A stretch of 64,000 bases of DNA from Pasteurella sp049670895 (GCF_049670895.1 NZ_CP187170.1); one strand, 5' to 3'; counted from the first letter of the stretch, positions 9,627-19,368 are shown. Notes: generated by a model from the letters alone, not told the origin. Made by a program: numbers and translations.

Positions 9627-10205
9627 TTAAAAATTCACCACAGGGGCGTTTGCCGCACCCTCTACCGATTTAAAATAAGGTTTTTCTTTAAAGCCAAATA
9701 ACATCGCCACCAATTTGGTTGGGAATTGACGCACTTTCTGGTTATAGACCTTTGCTGCTTCATTAAATTTATTACGAGCCACATTGATACGGTTTTCTGT
9801 TCCTTCTAACTGAGCTTGTAAATTCATAAAGCCTTCATTTGCTTTTAATGCAGGATATTGCTCCACTGTCACCAAAAGACGAGATAACGCAGAGCCAACC
9901 TCATTTTGATTTTGTTGGAATTTGGCTAATTGTTCTTCAGAAAGATTAGCGGGGTCAATCTTCGTTTGCGAGGCTTTCGCACGTGCTTCAATCACTTGTG
10001 TAAGTGTGCTTTTCTCAAAATCTGCTTGCCCTTTTACCGTATTCACTAGGTTTGGAATTAAATCAGCACGACGTTGATAAGAAGATTCCACATTTGCCCA
10101 TACCGAATCAATTTCTGTTTCTGCCTTAACTAAGCCGTTGTAGCTCGTCATTAATGTAAAGCCTGCCACAATCGCGACAATAATCAAGATAATCCACTTT
10201 TTCAT
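9627..10205 (-). CDS. lemA: LemA family protein
   Basis: This 192-residue protein has one N-terminal membrane helix (residues 4-20) and then a long four-helix domain typical of LemA: ESSYQRRADLIPNLVNTVKG near residue 45 and a C-terminal AMLFGFKEKPYF segment. LemA proteins are anchored in the inner membrane with the helical domain outside the cytosol. Function is unclear. A good ribosome site (GAGG) precedes the ATG. It heads an apparent operon with the two TPM-domain genes, with 27 nt between lemA and the first of them. Confidence 0.9.
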   Translation of the reverse strand: MKKWIILIIVAIVAGFTLMTSYNGLVKAETEIDSVWANVESSYQRRADLIPNLVNTVKGQADFEKSTLTQVIEARAKASQTKIDPANLSEEQLAKFQQNQNEVGSALSRLLVTVEQYPALKANEGFMNLQAQLEGTENRINVARNKFNEAAKVYNQKVRQFPTKLVAMLFGFKEKPYFKSVEGAANAPVVNF

Positions 10206-10251
10206 ATTCTGTTCCTCATTAATAGAAAATCCGTTGTTAAATAAAAGAAAA

Positions 10252-10271
10252 GCCTAAACATCTGTTTAGGC
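10252..10271 (-). terminator. Terminator of ompA
   Basis: An 8-bp stem (GCCTAAAC / GTTTAGGC) around a 4-nt loop, followed on the minus strand by TTTTCTTTTATTT, lies 36 nt beyond the ompA stop. It separates ompA from lemA. Confidence 0.8.
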
Positions 10272-10306
10272 CTTTCAAAATATGTCTGATTAAATCAACA
10301 AACTAA

Positions 10307-11338
10307 TTATTTGTTACCTTTAACAGAAACTTCAACGCGACGGTCATCAGCTAAACATGCGATAAGTGCTTTACGACCTTTAACAGCGTCACATTTGTTA
10401 CCTGTTACTGGGCTTGCTTCACCCATACCAGTTGCACTGATTGCTTGTGGTGCTACGCCTTTAGAAACTAAGTAGTTAGCAACAGTATCAGCACGACGTT
10501 GTGATAATTTTAAGTTGTAAGCATCAGAACCTAAACGGTCTGTATAACCTACAACACCAACTGAAGCAGATTTCAATTGGGCAATTTCACCGTAGATACC
10601 ATCTAATACGTTTTGTGCTTCAGGTTTTAAGTTTGCTTTGTTGAATGCAAAAGTCACATCAGAGCTTAATGTGAATTTTTTGCTGACCACTTCAGGAACA
10701 ACTACTGGTGCACCTTGACCGAAACGGTATGTGATACCTGCAGTCACAGAACCGATGCTTGGTGAGTAATCCATTTGGTGACCATTAATTTTTAATTTAC
10801 CAACACCTTTAACCCATTGATATTCAACACGAGCCGCTAATTCAGGAAGAATTGCATACTCAACACCACCTGCAAATACTGGAGAAACTTTTAAGCTGTG
10901 TTCTTTAGCTCTTTGACCATTTTCACCATATAATTTGTAGTCTGAACGGATTAATGCTGCACCTACACGAGCATAAACATCTAAATCTGTTAATACTGGG
11001 TAGCTTGCTTTTAAGCTTAAGTGAGAACCATGGTTAGTGTGTTTTGCTACAGTTTTACCTTGTAAGCGAAGTTTAGCACGACCAAAATCGTCGTAGCCTA
11101 ATTCAACTGCAAAGTTATCAGTGATTTGATAACCACCAAATACACCATAAGTTACAGAATTACGGTTAACACCAAAACCGTCCTTATTTTTTGTATTGTC
11201 AAATTGTTTTAAACCATCGTGGAAAGATGCCCAACCAGCTTTAGTACCCACATAGAATGTGTTAGCTTGTGGAGCTGCTTGTGCAACAGAAGCGGCTGCT
11301 AGTGCTGCGATAGTCAATGCGATTGCAGTTTTTTTCAT
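10307..11338 (-). CDS. ompA: Outer membrane protein A (Haemophilus P5 type)
   Basis: This 343-residue porin-like protein starts with a signal peptide ending AQA (cleavage near residue 21). An eight-stranded beta-barrel of the OmpA type follows (residues 22-205) and then a C-terminal peptidoglycan-binding OmpA domain with the pattern GYTDRLGSDAYNLKLSQRRA. A cysteine pair near the C-terminus (NKCDAVKG...LIACLADD) is typical of OmpA. It ties the outer membrane to peptidoglycan; in Haemophilus the homologue P5 also works as an adhesin. GAGGA lies 8 nt before the ATG. A long leader of about 190 nt with two hairpins precedes it, suggesting post-transcriptional control as in E. coli ompA. Confidence 0.96.
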   Translation of the reverse strand: MKKTAIALTIAALAAASVAQAAPQANTFYVGTKAGWASFHDGLKQFDNTKNKDGFGVNRNSVTYGVFGGYQITDNFAVELGYDDFGRAKLRLQGKTVAKHTNHGSHLSLKASYPVLTDLDVYARVGAALIRSDYKLYGENGQRAKEHSLKVSPVFAGGVEYAILPELAARVEYQWVKGVGKLKINGHQMDYSPSIGSVTAGITYRFGQGAPVVVPEVVSKKFTLSSDVTFAFNKANLKPEAQNVLDGIYGEIAQLKSASVGVVGYTDRLGSDAYNLKLSQRRADTVANYLVSKGVAPQAISATGMGEASPVTGNKCDAVKGRKALIACLADDRRVEVSVKGNK

Positions 11339-11411
11339 TTGGATGATCCTCTTATCATTTAGTCATCTTTAAAAATTAAAACCGAATATCAAAATAATAT
11401 TTGAAATTCGA

Positions 11412-11479
11412 AACACAAAATTTGTGTTCTTTTGTCATCTTAAACTGTTTTAGGTTAAATGTGAACTCTTTTTAACCTA
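11412..11479 (-). promoter_or_regulatory. Two hairpins in the ompA 5' leader
   Basis: Two inverted repeats lie inside the predicted ompA leader. One is AACACAAA / TTTGTGTT around a single base at 11412-11428. The other is TAGGTTAAA / TTTAACCTA with an 11-nt loop at 11451-11479. In E. coli the ompA leader has hairpins that stabilise the mRNA and a target for small RNAs; a similar role here is inference. Confidence 0.5.
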
Positions 11480-11533
11480 ACCCATTCAGTGTTTACATAA
11501 AAATAGATAAATTTACCTGATAAAACAACATGA

Positions 11534-11562
11534 ATTATACCAGTTTACATCTTCTCTTTCAC
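11534..11562 (-). promoter_or_regulatory. Probable ompA promoter with extended -10
   Basis: On the minus strand TGGTATAAT at 11542-11534 is a perfect -10 with the extended TGn element. A weak -35 (GTGAAA, 11562-11557) sits 17 bp upstream. Transcription would start near 11527, giving a leader of about 190 nt. The 524-bp gap between ompA and ydiJ otherwise holds only AT-rich sequence and whatever drives ydiJ. Confidence 0.65.
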
Positions 11563-11862
11563 GTAACAAAGAAACTTTAATTAGCCTATTATCCTACCCT
11601 CAAAATATAAAATCAATTTTTTTGTACAAATTTTTATCTGTTAATTCACTAAATATTCTTTAAAAGAAAACATATGGGTAAATATACATAAGATCTGTAG
11701 AATATTGCTGTACAAAAAATAAAAACTCGCTTCTTTGAAAATTTTCCAACTAAACCGACTTCGCCTATGTTAAACTGCAGACAATTTCATTTTTCAGATG
11801 AATTTCTTACACAACATTTACCTAGAATTTACCTATTATTTTAAAATGACAGAGTGATAAAA

Positions 11863-14800
11863 ATGCTACCTCGTTTGAAAAATATCCCACAATTACAACC
11901 TCTTGTATCACAATATATCGATGATTTAAAAACCCAACACTTTTCTGGGGATATCGCCACAAGCTATTCCGATCGTTTAAGCCTTGCCACAGACAACAGC
12001 GTATATCAACAGCTTCCACAAGCGATCTTGTTTCCTAAAACTGTAGCGGATGTCGTGGTGTTAACCAAACTGGCACAAAAAGACATGTATAAAAGTCTCA
12101 CATTTACGCCTCGAGGGGGCGGAACCGGGACAAATGGGCAAGCCATTAATAATAATATTATTGTCGATCTCTCCCGTCATATGACCCAAATTTTAGAACT
12201 AAATGTAGAACAACGTTGGGTGCGTGTGCAAGCAGGTGTGGTGAAAGATCAACTGAATCAATTTTTAAAACCTTATGGTTTATTTTTCTCCCCTGAGCTT
12301 TCCACCAGTAATCGTGCCACACTAGGTGGTATGATTAACACCGATGCTTCAGGACAAGGGTCTTTACAGTATGGAAAAACCTCAGACCATGTTCTGGGTT
12401 TACGAGCTGTATTGATCAACGGGGAAATCTTGGATACGCAAGCCATTAAAACGCAAGATTTTTCTACCGCACTTTCAGCACAGTCATTCACCCAAACCAG
12501 TAAACATATTCACCAACAAATTTTCCAACGTTGCCAAGAAAAACGTTCGCAAATCATTCAAGATCTACCTCAGCTGAACCGTTTTTTAACAGGCTATGAT
12601 CTGAAAAATGTGTTTAACCATGATGAAAGTGAATTCAATTTAACTCGAATTTTAACTGGTTCGGAAGGATCCCTTGCCTTTATTTGTGAAGCCACCTTGG
12701 ATCTAACCCCTATTCCCCAATATCGCACCCTGATCAATGTCAAATATCATTCCTTTGATGCCGCATTGCGTAATGCACCTTTCATGGTGAAAGCCAATGC
12801 ACTTTCGGTAGAAACGGTCGATTCCACTGTGCTGAATTTAGCCAAACAAGATATTATTTGGCACTCAGTGAATGAATTGCTCACAGAAGAGGCGGAAAAG
12901 CCTATTCTAGGTTTAAATATTGTTGAATATGCAGGCAACGATAAACATAAAATTCAACGTCAAGTCAATGCACTTTGCCAAGCGTTAGATGAAAAAATTG
13001 CCAATCAACAAGATGCCATTATTGGTTATCAAATCTGTTCTGATTTAGCGTCGATTGAACGAATTTATGCCATGCGTAAAAAGGCGGTGGGCTTGCTTGG
13101 TAACGCCAAAGGGCCAGCGAAACCTATTCCATTTGTTGAAGATACCTGTGTGCCACCTGAACACCTTGCAGATTTTATTGCGAAGTTTAGAGCGTTATTA
13201 GACGATCACAATCTCCAATACGGTATGTTTGGTCATGTTGATGCGGGCGTGTTACATGTTCGTCCTGCATTAGATTTATGTGATAAACAGCAAATTCGCT
13301 TATTTAAAACGATTTCGGATCAAGTTGCCGAACTGACATATCAATATGGTGGATTAATTTGGGGGGAACACGGTAAAGGTATGCGTTCTCAGTATGGGGA
13401 AAAATTCTTCACCCCTGAATTATGGCAAGAACTACGTTATATTAAATATTTATTTGATCCTGAAAATCGTCTCAACCCAGGCAAAATCTGTACGCCATTA
13501 GAAAGCGATGCAGAACTTTATCCTATTTTATCGCCAATGCGTGCCGATCACGATCGCCAAATCCCTATTAAGATGAAAGAGCAATTTAGCGGTGCCATGA
13601 ATTGTAATGGAAATGGTTTATGCTTTAACTTCGATGAGCATAGTGCCATGTGTCCATCAATGAAAGTCAGTAAAAATCGTCTCTTTTCACCAAAAGGCAG
13701 AGCGGCAATGGTGCGAGAATGGCTACGTCTGTTAGCACAAGAAAACATCACGCCAGAACAACTTGATTTCCAACAAACAGAAATAAAACTCACCTCACTG
13801 ATTCATAAAGTAAAAAATACAGTACAAAAATGGCAAGGTGACTATGATTTTTCTCATGAAGTGAAAGCCAGTATGGACACCTGCCTTGCATGCAAAGCCT
13901 GTGCAAGCCAATGTCCAATCAAAATTGATGTGCCTAATTTCCGTTCAAAATTCTTGCATTTTTATCATCAACGTTATTTACGTCCACTGAAAGATCATGT
14001 GATTGCCAATGTGGAATATATTGCCCCAATGATGGCAAAACAGCCTGCTTTGTTTAATGCCCTCATGTCCACAAAATTCACCCAACTTGCCACAGAAAAA
14101 ATGTTAGGCATTGTGGACTTACCTTTATTGTCCAATCCCTCATTACAGCAACAACTCGTCAAAATTGGCTATCAGGGTGAACAATTAGAACAACTTGAGA
14201 AATTAAGTGCGGTAGAAAAACAAAATGTTTTATTGATTGTACAAGATCCCTTTACCTCTTATTACGATGCCAAAATTGTGGCGGATTTTGTGGAATTGAC
14301 GCAAAAACTCGGGTATCGCCCGATCCTCTTACCTTTTAAGCCGAATGGTAAAGCACAACATATCAAAGGGTTCCTCACTCGCTTTACAAAAACTGCCAAA
14401 AACCAAGCGGAATTTTTAGTCCGCATGGCAAAACTGGGGATTCCTCTCGTGGGGGTAGATCCTGCGATTGTGTTGAGCTATCGAGATGAATATCAAGAGG
14501 TGCTTAAAGAACAACGTGGTGATTTCCATGTTTTTACCTCGCACGAATGGCTAAAAAATCAGCAAGAGCAATTGCAAGATCGTATACAAAACTTTTTAAA
14601 AACAGGCCGCACTTTATGCGAGCAACAATGGCATTTATTCCCACATTGCACCGAATCAACAACCTTGCCCAATAGTGGCAAAGAATGGCAACAGATTTTT
14701 GCCCTCTTTAAGCAAACACTAACCATTGAAAAAGTGGGATGCTGTGGAATGGCTGGCACCTTTGGGCATGAAACAAAACGGCTGGATATGTCAAAAGCCA

Positions 14801-14949
14801 TTTATCATTCATCATGGGCGAAAAAACTCGCAGATAAAAACCCAGAATATTGTTTAGCCACGGGCTATTCATGCCGTAGCCAAGTCAAAAGATTGGCAAA
14901 ATGGCAACCAAAACACCCAGTACAAGCCTTATTAACCTTATTGAAATAA
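11863..14949 (+). CDS. ydiJ: YdiJ-type FAD/4Fe-4S dehydrogenase (D-2-hydroxyglutarate dehydrogenase family)
   Basis: This 1028-residue protein combines an N-terminal FAD-binding domain (PRGGGTGTNGQA near residue 85), an FAD-oxidase C-terminal domain (HGKGMRSQYGEKFF near 505), a 4Fe-4S region (CLACKACASQCPIKID near 674) and a C-terminal cysteine-rich oxidoreductase domain (VGCCGMAGTFGHE near 963). This is the layout of YdiJ, which oxidises D-2-hydroxyglutarate or a similar 2-hydroxy acid and passes electrons on through its clusters. An in-frame GTG at 11854 is possible, but the ATG at 11863 has AGAG 8 nt upstream and is preferred. The thioesterase gene begins 2 nt after the stop and hemH overlaps that, so the three form an operon. 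Confidence 0.92.
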   Translation: MLPRLKNIPQLQPLVSQYIDDLKTQHFSGDIATSYSDRLSLATDNSVYQQLPQAILFPKTVADVVVLTKLAQKDMYKSLTFTPRGGGTGTNGQAINNNIIVDLSRHMTQILELNVEQRWVRVQAGVVKDQLNQFLKPYGLFFSPELSTSNRATLGGMINTDASGQGSLQYGKTSDHVLGLRAVLINGEILDTQAIKTQDFSTALSAQSFTQTSKHIHQQIFQRCQEKRSQIIQDLPQLNRFLTGYDLKNVFNHDESEFNLTRILTGSEGSLAFICEATLDLTPIPQYRTLINVKYHSFDAALRNAPFMVKANALSVETVDSTVLNLAKQDIIWHSVNELLTEEAEKPILGLNIVEYAGNDKHKIQRQVNALCQALDEKIANQQDAIIGYQICSDLASIERIYAMRKKAVGLLGNAKGPAKPIPFVEDTCVPPEHLADFIAKFRALLDDHNLQYGMFGHVDAGVLHVRPALDLCDKQQIRLFKTISDQVAELTYQYGGLIWGEHGKGMRSQYGEKFFTPELWQELRYIKYLFDPENRLNPGKICTPLESDAELYPILSPMRADHDRQIPIKMKEQFSGAMNCNGNGLCFNFDEHSAMCPSMKVSKNRLFSPKGRAAMVREWLRLLAQENITPEQLDFQQTEIKLTSLIHKVKNTVQKWQGDYDFSHEVKASMDTCLACKACASQCPIKIDVPNFRSKFLHFYHQRYLRPLKDHVIANVEYIAPMMAKQPALFNALMSTKFTQLATEKMLGIVDLPLLSNPSLQQQLVKIGYQGEQLEQLEKLSAVEKQNVLLIVQDPFTSYYDAKIVADFVELTQKLGYRPILLPFKPNGKAQHIKGFLTRFTKTAKNQAEFLVRMAKLGIPLVGVDPAIVLSYRDEYQEVLKEQRGDFHVFTSHEWLKNQQEQLQDRIQNFLKTGRTLCEQQWHLFPHCTESTTLPNSGKEWQQIFALFKQTLTIEKVGCCGMAGTFGHETKRLDMSKAIYHSSWAKKLADKNPEYCLATGYSCRSQVKRLAKWQPKHPVQALLTLLK

Positions 14950-14951
14950 AC

Positions 14952-15371
14952 ATGATTTGGAAAAAAAATATCAATCTTGCACAAATGAATGCACTTAGCA
15001 AAAATACGGCGATTGAACATCTTGGTATTTGCTTTACTGCTCAGGGGGAAAATTGGCTCGAAGCAAGCATGCCCGTGAATGAGCGAACCATTCAACCCAT
15101 GGGATTTTTACACGGTGGACTTTCAGTAGCATTGGCAGAAACGATTGGTTCCATGGCAGGTTTTTGTTGTATAACAGAACACCAAACTTTATTTGGTTTA
15201 GAGATTAATGCTAACCATCTACGTCCCGTCAAACAAGGGCAAGTTGTGGCAAAAGCACAGCCCATTCACTTGGGTAAACAAACACAAGTTTGGCAAATCG
15301 AAATCAAAGATCAACATAACAAACTCTGTTGTATTTCTCGTTTAACGCTTGCAGTGGTCAATAATGAATAA
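14952..15371 (+). CDS. Hotdog-fold acyl-CoA thioesterase (YdiI/MenI-like)
   Basis: This 139-residue protein is a hotdog-fold thioesterase of the YdiI group. It shows the PMGFLHGGLSVALAETIGS segment, in which the acid (E) and the HGG motif form the active site, and the later EINANHLRP strand. YdiI homologues hydrolyse 1,4-dihydroxy-2-naphthoyl-CoA in menaquinone synthesis and other aroyl- or acyl-CoAs. The frame is open further upstream inside ydiJ, but the ATG at 14952 gives the family length and fits the 2-nt spacing after ydiJ. Its end overlaps the hemH start by 8 nt. Confidence 0.88.
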   Translation: MIWKKNINLAQMNALSKNTAIEHLGICFTAQGENWLEASMPVNERTIQPMGFLHGGLSVALAETIGSMAGFCCITEHQTLFGLEINANHLRPVKQGQVVAKAQPIHLGKQTQVWQIEIKDQHNKLCCISRLTLAVVNNE

Positions 15372-16329
15372 AACAAAAATTGGTGTACTCCTAGTTAATT
15401 TAGGTACACCAGATAGCCCAACCCCGAAAGCACTTTCACGCTATCTTTGGCAATTTTTAACCGATCCACGCGTGGTGGATTTACCAAAATGGAAATGGTT
15501 TCCTTTGCTTAAAGGGATTATTTTGCCTTTGCGTGCCAAGCGTGTTGCAAAAAATTACGCCTCCATTTGGACAGAACAAGGCTCCCCGCTTTTAGCCATT
15601 ACCCGCCAACAACAACAGGCGTTACAACAGTATTTCGATGAGCGTGATTTCCCCATTTGCATTGAAGTGGGCATGACATACGGCAATCCCTCCATTCCTC
15701 ATGCTTTAGAAAAACTCATTGCACAACAGGTGGAAAAAGTGGTGGTGTTGCCGTTATATCCACAATATAGCAGCTCAACGACGGGGGCGGTGTTTGATGC
15801 GTTTGTCGATAGCCTGAAAACTCAACGGGGCATGTTGCCTTTTGCGTTTATTCATTCCTATCACTTACATGAAGATTATATTACTGCATTAGTAGAGAGC
15901 ATCAACGCTGAATTTCATGATGACGAATATTTACTGTTTTCTTTCCATGGTATTCCATTGCGTTATGAAAACATGGGGGATTATTATCGTGAACATTGCA
16001 AACAAACCGTTTTAGCCGTTATTGATCGTTTAGGGTTAACTGAAAATCAATGGGGATTGGCGTTCCAGTCTCGCTTTGGTCGAGAAGAATGGTTACAGCC
16101 TTACACAGACAAGTTTTTAGAAAATGCACCTCGCCAAAATATCCAAAAAGTGGCGGTCATTTGCCCTGGCTTTTCTGCCGACTGTCTAGAAACACTAGAA
16201 GAAATTGAAAAGGAAAATAAAGAAATCTTTCTTTCAAATGGCGGTATTTCTTATCGTTATATCCCGGCTTTAAATGCCAAGCCGACACATATTGAAATGA
16301 TGGCAAAACTGATTTTAGAAAAGATATAA
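15364..16329 (+). CDS. hemH: Ferrochelatase
   Basis: This 321-residue protein is ferrochelatase, which inserts Fe2+ into protoporphyrin IX as the last step of haem synthesis. Family signatures include VNLGTPDSPTPKALSRYL at the N-terminus, LFSFHGIPLRY with the catalytic histidine, FQSRFGREEWLQP, and CPGFSADCLETLEEI near the C-terminus. The start at 15364 (MNKTKIGVLLVNLG) is chosen over one five codons earlier by comparison with the family. It overlaps the thioesterase gene by 8 nt. Some Haemophilus lack early haem enzymes but keep hemH; this window shows only that hemH is intact. Confidence 0.96.
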   Translation: MNKTKIGVLLVNLGTPDSPTPKALSRYLWQFLTDPRVVDLPKWKWFPLLKGIILPLRAKRVAKNYASIWTEQGSPLLAITRQQQQALQQYFDERDFPICIEVGMTYGNPSIPHALEKLIAQQVEKVVVLPLYPQYSSSTTGAVFDAFVDSLKTQRGMLPFAFIHSYHLHEDYITALVESINAEFHDDEYLLFSFHGIPLRYENMGDYYREHCKQTVLAVIDRLGLTENQWGLAFQSRFGREEWLQPYTDKFLENAPRQNIQKVAVICPGFSADCLETLEEIEKENKEIFLSNGGISYRYIPALNAKPTHIEMMAKLILEKI

Positions 16330-16340
16330 CCCATAAAAAA

Positions 16341-16382
16341 ATCGGTCTCTTTCCCTTGGCTTTCAAGGAATAAGAGACCGAT
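16341..16382 (-). terminator. Terminator between hemH and ftsP
   Basis: An 11-bp stem (ATCGGTCTCTT / AAGAGACCGAT) encloses a second stem CCTTG/CAAGG. On the minus strand a run of seven U residues follows, so it terminates ftsP; on the plus strand it could also slow hemH transcripts. Confidence 0.85.
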
Positions 16383-16393
16383 CTCACATCAAA

Positions 16394-17803
16394 TTATTGC
16401 ACCACAAATAAACGAATACAGCCTTTGTCAGCCAACATCAGATTAGATGCACCAAAAACAAAAGGATAATTATTTGAGGATACATTATCAAACTTCACTA
16501 AAATCTGTACTTTACCCGTAATCCACACACTGTCTTTCCATGCCACAACGCGTTGATCTAAGGGTTTCTCGTCAAGACTTTCCACCACAAATTTCGCCCC
16601 TTGAATACGAAAGCCCATTGGTGAAGATGCTGTTAAGATCCAACGCTCTACCGTGCCTAATTTTGTATTCAGCACCCGTTTCGGATCAAAGTGTTTATTA
16701 TTGACCATGCCTGTATTCGCATCAAAATGAAAATGCTGTTCTTGGCTGACCTTTTGGCTAAACACTTGTGCAGCATCCGTATGGAATTGCAGTTCACTTT
16801 GTTTGCTAAATACCGACGCTAACCCTTCTGGTCGTAATTCAAGCACGGTATTGTCTAATAATTCATTTTCATCGGCAAAAAGTGCGGTCACTTTATGCAA
16901 GAAATGGCGTTTTTCGCCTGCAATCAAACGGACAGTTCCTCCCTCATTCAGATCAACCAACAATTCCACTCGTTCACTTGGTGTTAGCCAAAGGGATCGC
17001 AATGTTTTACTTTGCGGTAAAAACCCTTGATCTTGAGCAATCAACTGAAACTCACGATCATCGTCAAAACGCAATTCATAAGCTCGAGACAGTGATGCAT
17101 TTACAAGACGTAAACGCACCCACCCCCGAGGCACATTGAGATAAGGGGCTTCTTGCCCATTAACAAACAGGCGATTGCCCAAAAATGTGGATTGCTGTTG
17201 TTGGAATAATTGTACCCCCTGACTATTTAAGCGAATATCTTGCAATATCAGCGGAATATCATTCACTCCATATTTTTGCGGTAAGGAAGAACGGCGGCTT
17301 TGTTCATCTTCCACAATCCACATCCCCACTAATCCACGATAGGTTTGATAAGCCGAATTGGCTAATGAGGTCGCATGATACCAACAGGTGGCAGCAGGCT
17401 GTGTGATGGGAATAATAGGCGACCACGTTTCCAAAGGGTGTAAAACTCGTCCAATCCCACCAAGCAATTCCCCTGAGGCTTGTAACCCTTGAATCGTCAT
17501 GGCAACGGGCTGAGATAAGTTATTACGATAGTTTAACTTCGCAAAATCCCCTTGCTTAATTTTGATGGTCGGCCCTAAATATTGTCCATTAAATCCCCAT
17601 ACATCAACCATTTTCCCTTCTTCTAATTGATGATGGGCGGTTTCCATATTGAGGAAAATAGGTCTGCCTCGTCGTGTTTCCATCAAAGGTGGAATAAATA
17701 ATGCTTGCTGAGATTTCGCCCAAAGCGGTGCGGGCAAACTCGCCATAGCACTGGCGAGGGCGGTTTTTTTTAAAAATTGACGACGAGAAAGGGCATTCAT
17801 CAT
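16394..17803 (-). CDS. ftsP: Cell division protein FtsP (SufI), multicopper-oxidase fold
   Basis: This 469-residue protein begins with a twin-arginine signal (SRRQFLKK at residues 5-12, hydrophobic stretch to about 30), so it is exported folded by the Tat system. The mature part has three cupredoxin-like domains, as in multicopper oxidases, but the copper-ligand HxH motifs are lacking (for example QGLQASGE where oxidases have histidines), which matches SufI/FtsP. FtsP protects the divisome under stress in the periplasm. Its ATG overlaps the plsC stop by 4 nt, and the plsC-ftsP pairing is well known in gamma-proteobacteria. Confidence 0.93.
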   Translation of the reverse strand: MMNALSRRQFLKKTALASAMASLPAPLWAKSQQALFIPPLMETRRGRPIFLNMETAHHQLEEGKMVDVWGFNGQYLGPTIKIKQGDFAKLNYRNNLSQPVAMTIQGLQASGELLGGIGRVLHPLETWSPIIPITQPAATCWYHATSLANSAYQTYRGLVGMWIVEDEQSRRSSLPQKYGVNDIPLILQDIRLNSQGVQLFQQQQSTFLGNRLFVNGQEAPYLNVPRGWVRLRLVNASLSRAYELRFDDDREFQLIAQDQGFLPQSKTLRSLWLTPSERVELLVDLNEGGTVRLIAGEKRHFLHKVTALFADENELLDNTVLELRPEGLASVFSKQSELQFHTDAAQVFSQKVSQEQHFHFDANTGMVNNKHFDPKRVLNTKLGTVERWILTASSPMGFRIQGAKFVVESLDEKPLDQRVVAWKDSVWITGKVQILVKFDNVSSNNYPFVFGASNLMLADKGCIRLFVVQ

Positions 17804-18528
17804 GATTGGCTCTGTTTTGCAATTTCTGCATCAAGCTCTGCAATCCGTTTTGCCATCACATCATGGCAATGGGCGGCAAGCTCACGCACATTATCTTTGG
17901 TATAAGCAGACGTATCAATTGGGTCGAGCATTTCACAAATAACTTTGCCATTATCCCAACGATTGAGATCAATTTTACCTTGTGTGGTGGAACAAACCAC
18001 AGGCACCACAGGCACGCCTGCCGCAATCGCCGCATAAAATGCCCCCGTTTTGAAAGGTAATAAACCACGTCCACGACTACGGGTACCTTCAGGAAACATC
18101 CAAACCGATAAATTATCGGCATGAATACGGCGAGCCACTTCATTCATTGTTCCATGTGCTTTAGTTCGATTTTCACGATCAATTAAGATATTTCCCGTCA
18201 CCCAATATAAAATGCCAAAAAACGGCACCCAAATCAGGCTCTTTTTACCCACACTCACCGTACGAGGGCGTACCATATAAGAAATGGTGACCATATCGTA
18301 GTTATTTTGATGATTGCCGATATAAATACAAGGGCCTAGTTTATCGACATTCTTGGGGAAACGATGTTCAACATCCAAGCCAAATAAGGGATGTAAACGC
18401 CCAAACCAACGAGCCACAATCCCCACATTACTTGGATTTTTAAAACGGATAAATGAATATAATGTGCCTAAGACACAAATTAAAATGCAGCAGATCACCA
18501 CAATCAGGGTACGAAGTAATTTCAACAT
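17800..18528 (-). CDS. plsC: 1-acyl-sn-glycerol-3-phosphate acyltransferase
   Basis: This 242-residue membrane-bound enzyme adds the second acyl chain to lysophosphatidic acid, giving phosphatidic acid. It has an N-terminal hydrophobic helix (residues 3-24), the acyltransferase motif NHQNNYD (H73 and D78 of HX4D), the FPEGTRSRG motif near residue 146, and VPVVPVV near 175. The frame is open for 20 more codons upstream, but the ATG at 18528 has AAGGA 9 nt before it and gives the normal N-terminus. It overlaps ftsP by 4 nt. Confidence 0.95.
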   Translation of the reverse strand: MLKLLRTLIVVICCILICVLGTLYSFIRFKNPSNVGIVARWFGRLHPLFGLDVEHRFPKNVDKLGPCIYIGNHQNNYDMVTISYMVRPRTVSVGKKSLIWVPFFGILYWVTGNILIDRENRTKAHGTMNEVARRIHADNLSVWMFPEGTRSRGRGLLPFKTGAFYAAIAAGVPVVPVVCSTTQGKIDLNRWDNGKVICEMLDPIDTSAYTKDNVRELAAHCHDVMAKRIAELDAEIAKQSQS

Positions 18529-18639
18529 AATGGCTATTCCTTTAAAAATTTGGCTAAGTATAGCGAAATTGCTGGAATATGTGTACAAATCCCGATAAAA
18601 AATGTGCTACTCTACGCAAAAAACAGCACGATGAGAACC

Positions 18640-19368
18640 ATGAAAAAAACCTATTTTATTGCGGATTTACATCTCAGTGAAAACCACCCGCACTTAACCC
18701 AACTTTTCTGTGATTTTATGCAGAATTTAGCCCCACAAGCTGACGCCCTTTACATTTTAGGGGATTTATTTGATTTTTGGATTGGTGACGATGAAAACTC
18801 TCCCTTGATTCAGCAAGTTCAACAACAGATTAAGCACGTTAGCGAACAAGGTATCCCTTGCTATTTTCAGCATGGCAACCGTGATTTTTTACTTGGTCAA
18901 CGCTTTGCCCAAGCTTGTGGCATGCACTTATTACCCACCTATCAATTAATCGATCTTTACGGCGAACCCGTGCTACTTTGCCATGGCGACACACTCTGTA
19001 TTGACGATGTTGCCTACCAACGTTACCGCCAAAAAGTGCATCAAAAATGGCGTCAATGGCTATTTCTTTGCTTACCTTTAAAAGTGCGGTTGATGATTGC
19101 GGAAAAAATTCGTGCCAAAAGTAAAGCGGATAAAAAGCAAAAATCAGCCGACATCATGGACGTTAATCCTGAATTTGTGTTACGCACTTTTGAACAGTTT
19201 GGGGTAAAAAAGATGATTCATGGGCATACGCATCGTCAAAATATTCATCATATTGACCCGCACTTTACCCGCATTGTCTTAGGGGATTGGGGGGCAACCG
19301 CCTCCATTTTAGAAGTCAATGAACGGCAACAACTTCGATTTTTAACAGACACCAATAAGGCATTATAA
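18640..19368 (+). CDS. lpxH: UDP-2,3-diacylglucosamine diphosphatase
   Basis: This 242-residue calcineurin-like phosphoesterase cleaves UDP-2,3-diacylglucosamine to lipid X in lipid A synthesis. The metal-binding motifs of LpxH are all present: ADLHLSE at residues 7-13, GDLFDFWIGDD, GNRDFLLG, CHGDTLC and GHTHRQNIH. The start at 18640 is chosen by family length; an ATG three codons earlier and a longer open frame reaching into the plsC leader are also possible. The stop overlaps the next gene by 1 nt (TAATG). An uptake signal lies inside the gene at 19082-19090. Confidence 0.95.
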   Translation: MKKTYFIADLHLSENHPHLTQLFCDFMQNLAPQADALYILGDLFDFWIGDDENSPLIQQVQQQIKHVSEQGIPCYFQHGNRDFLLGQRFAQACGMHLLPTYQLIDLYGEPVLLCHGDTLCIDDVAYQRYRQKVHQKWRQWLFLCLPLKVRLMIAEKIRAKSKADKKQKSADIMDVNPEFVLRTFEQFGVKKMIHGHTHRQNIHHIDPHFTRIVLGDWGATASILEVNERQQLRFLTDTNKAL

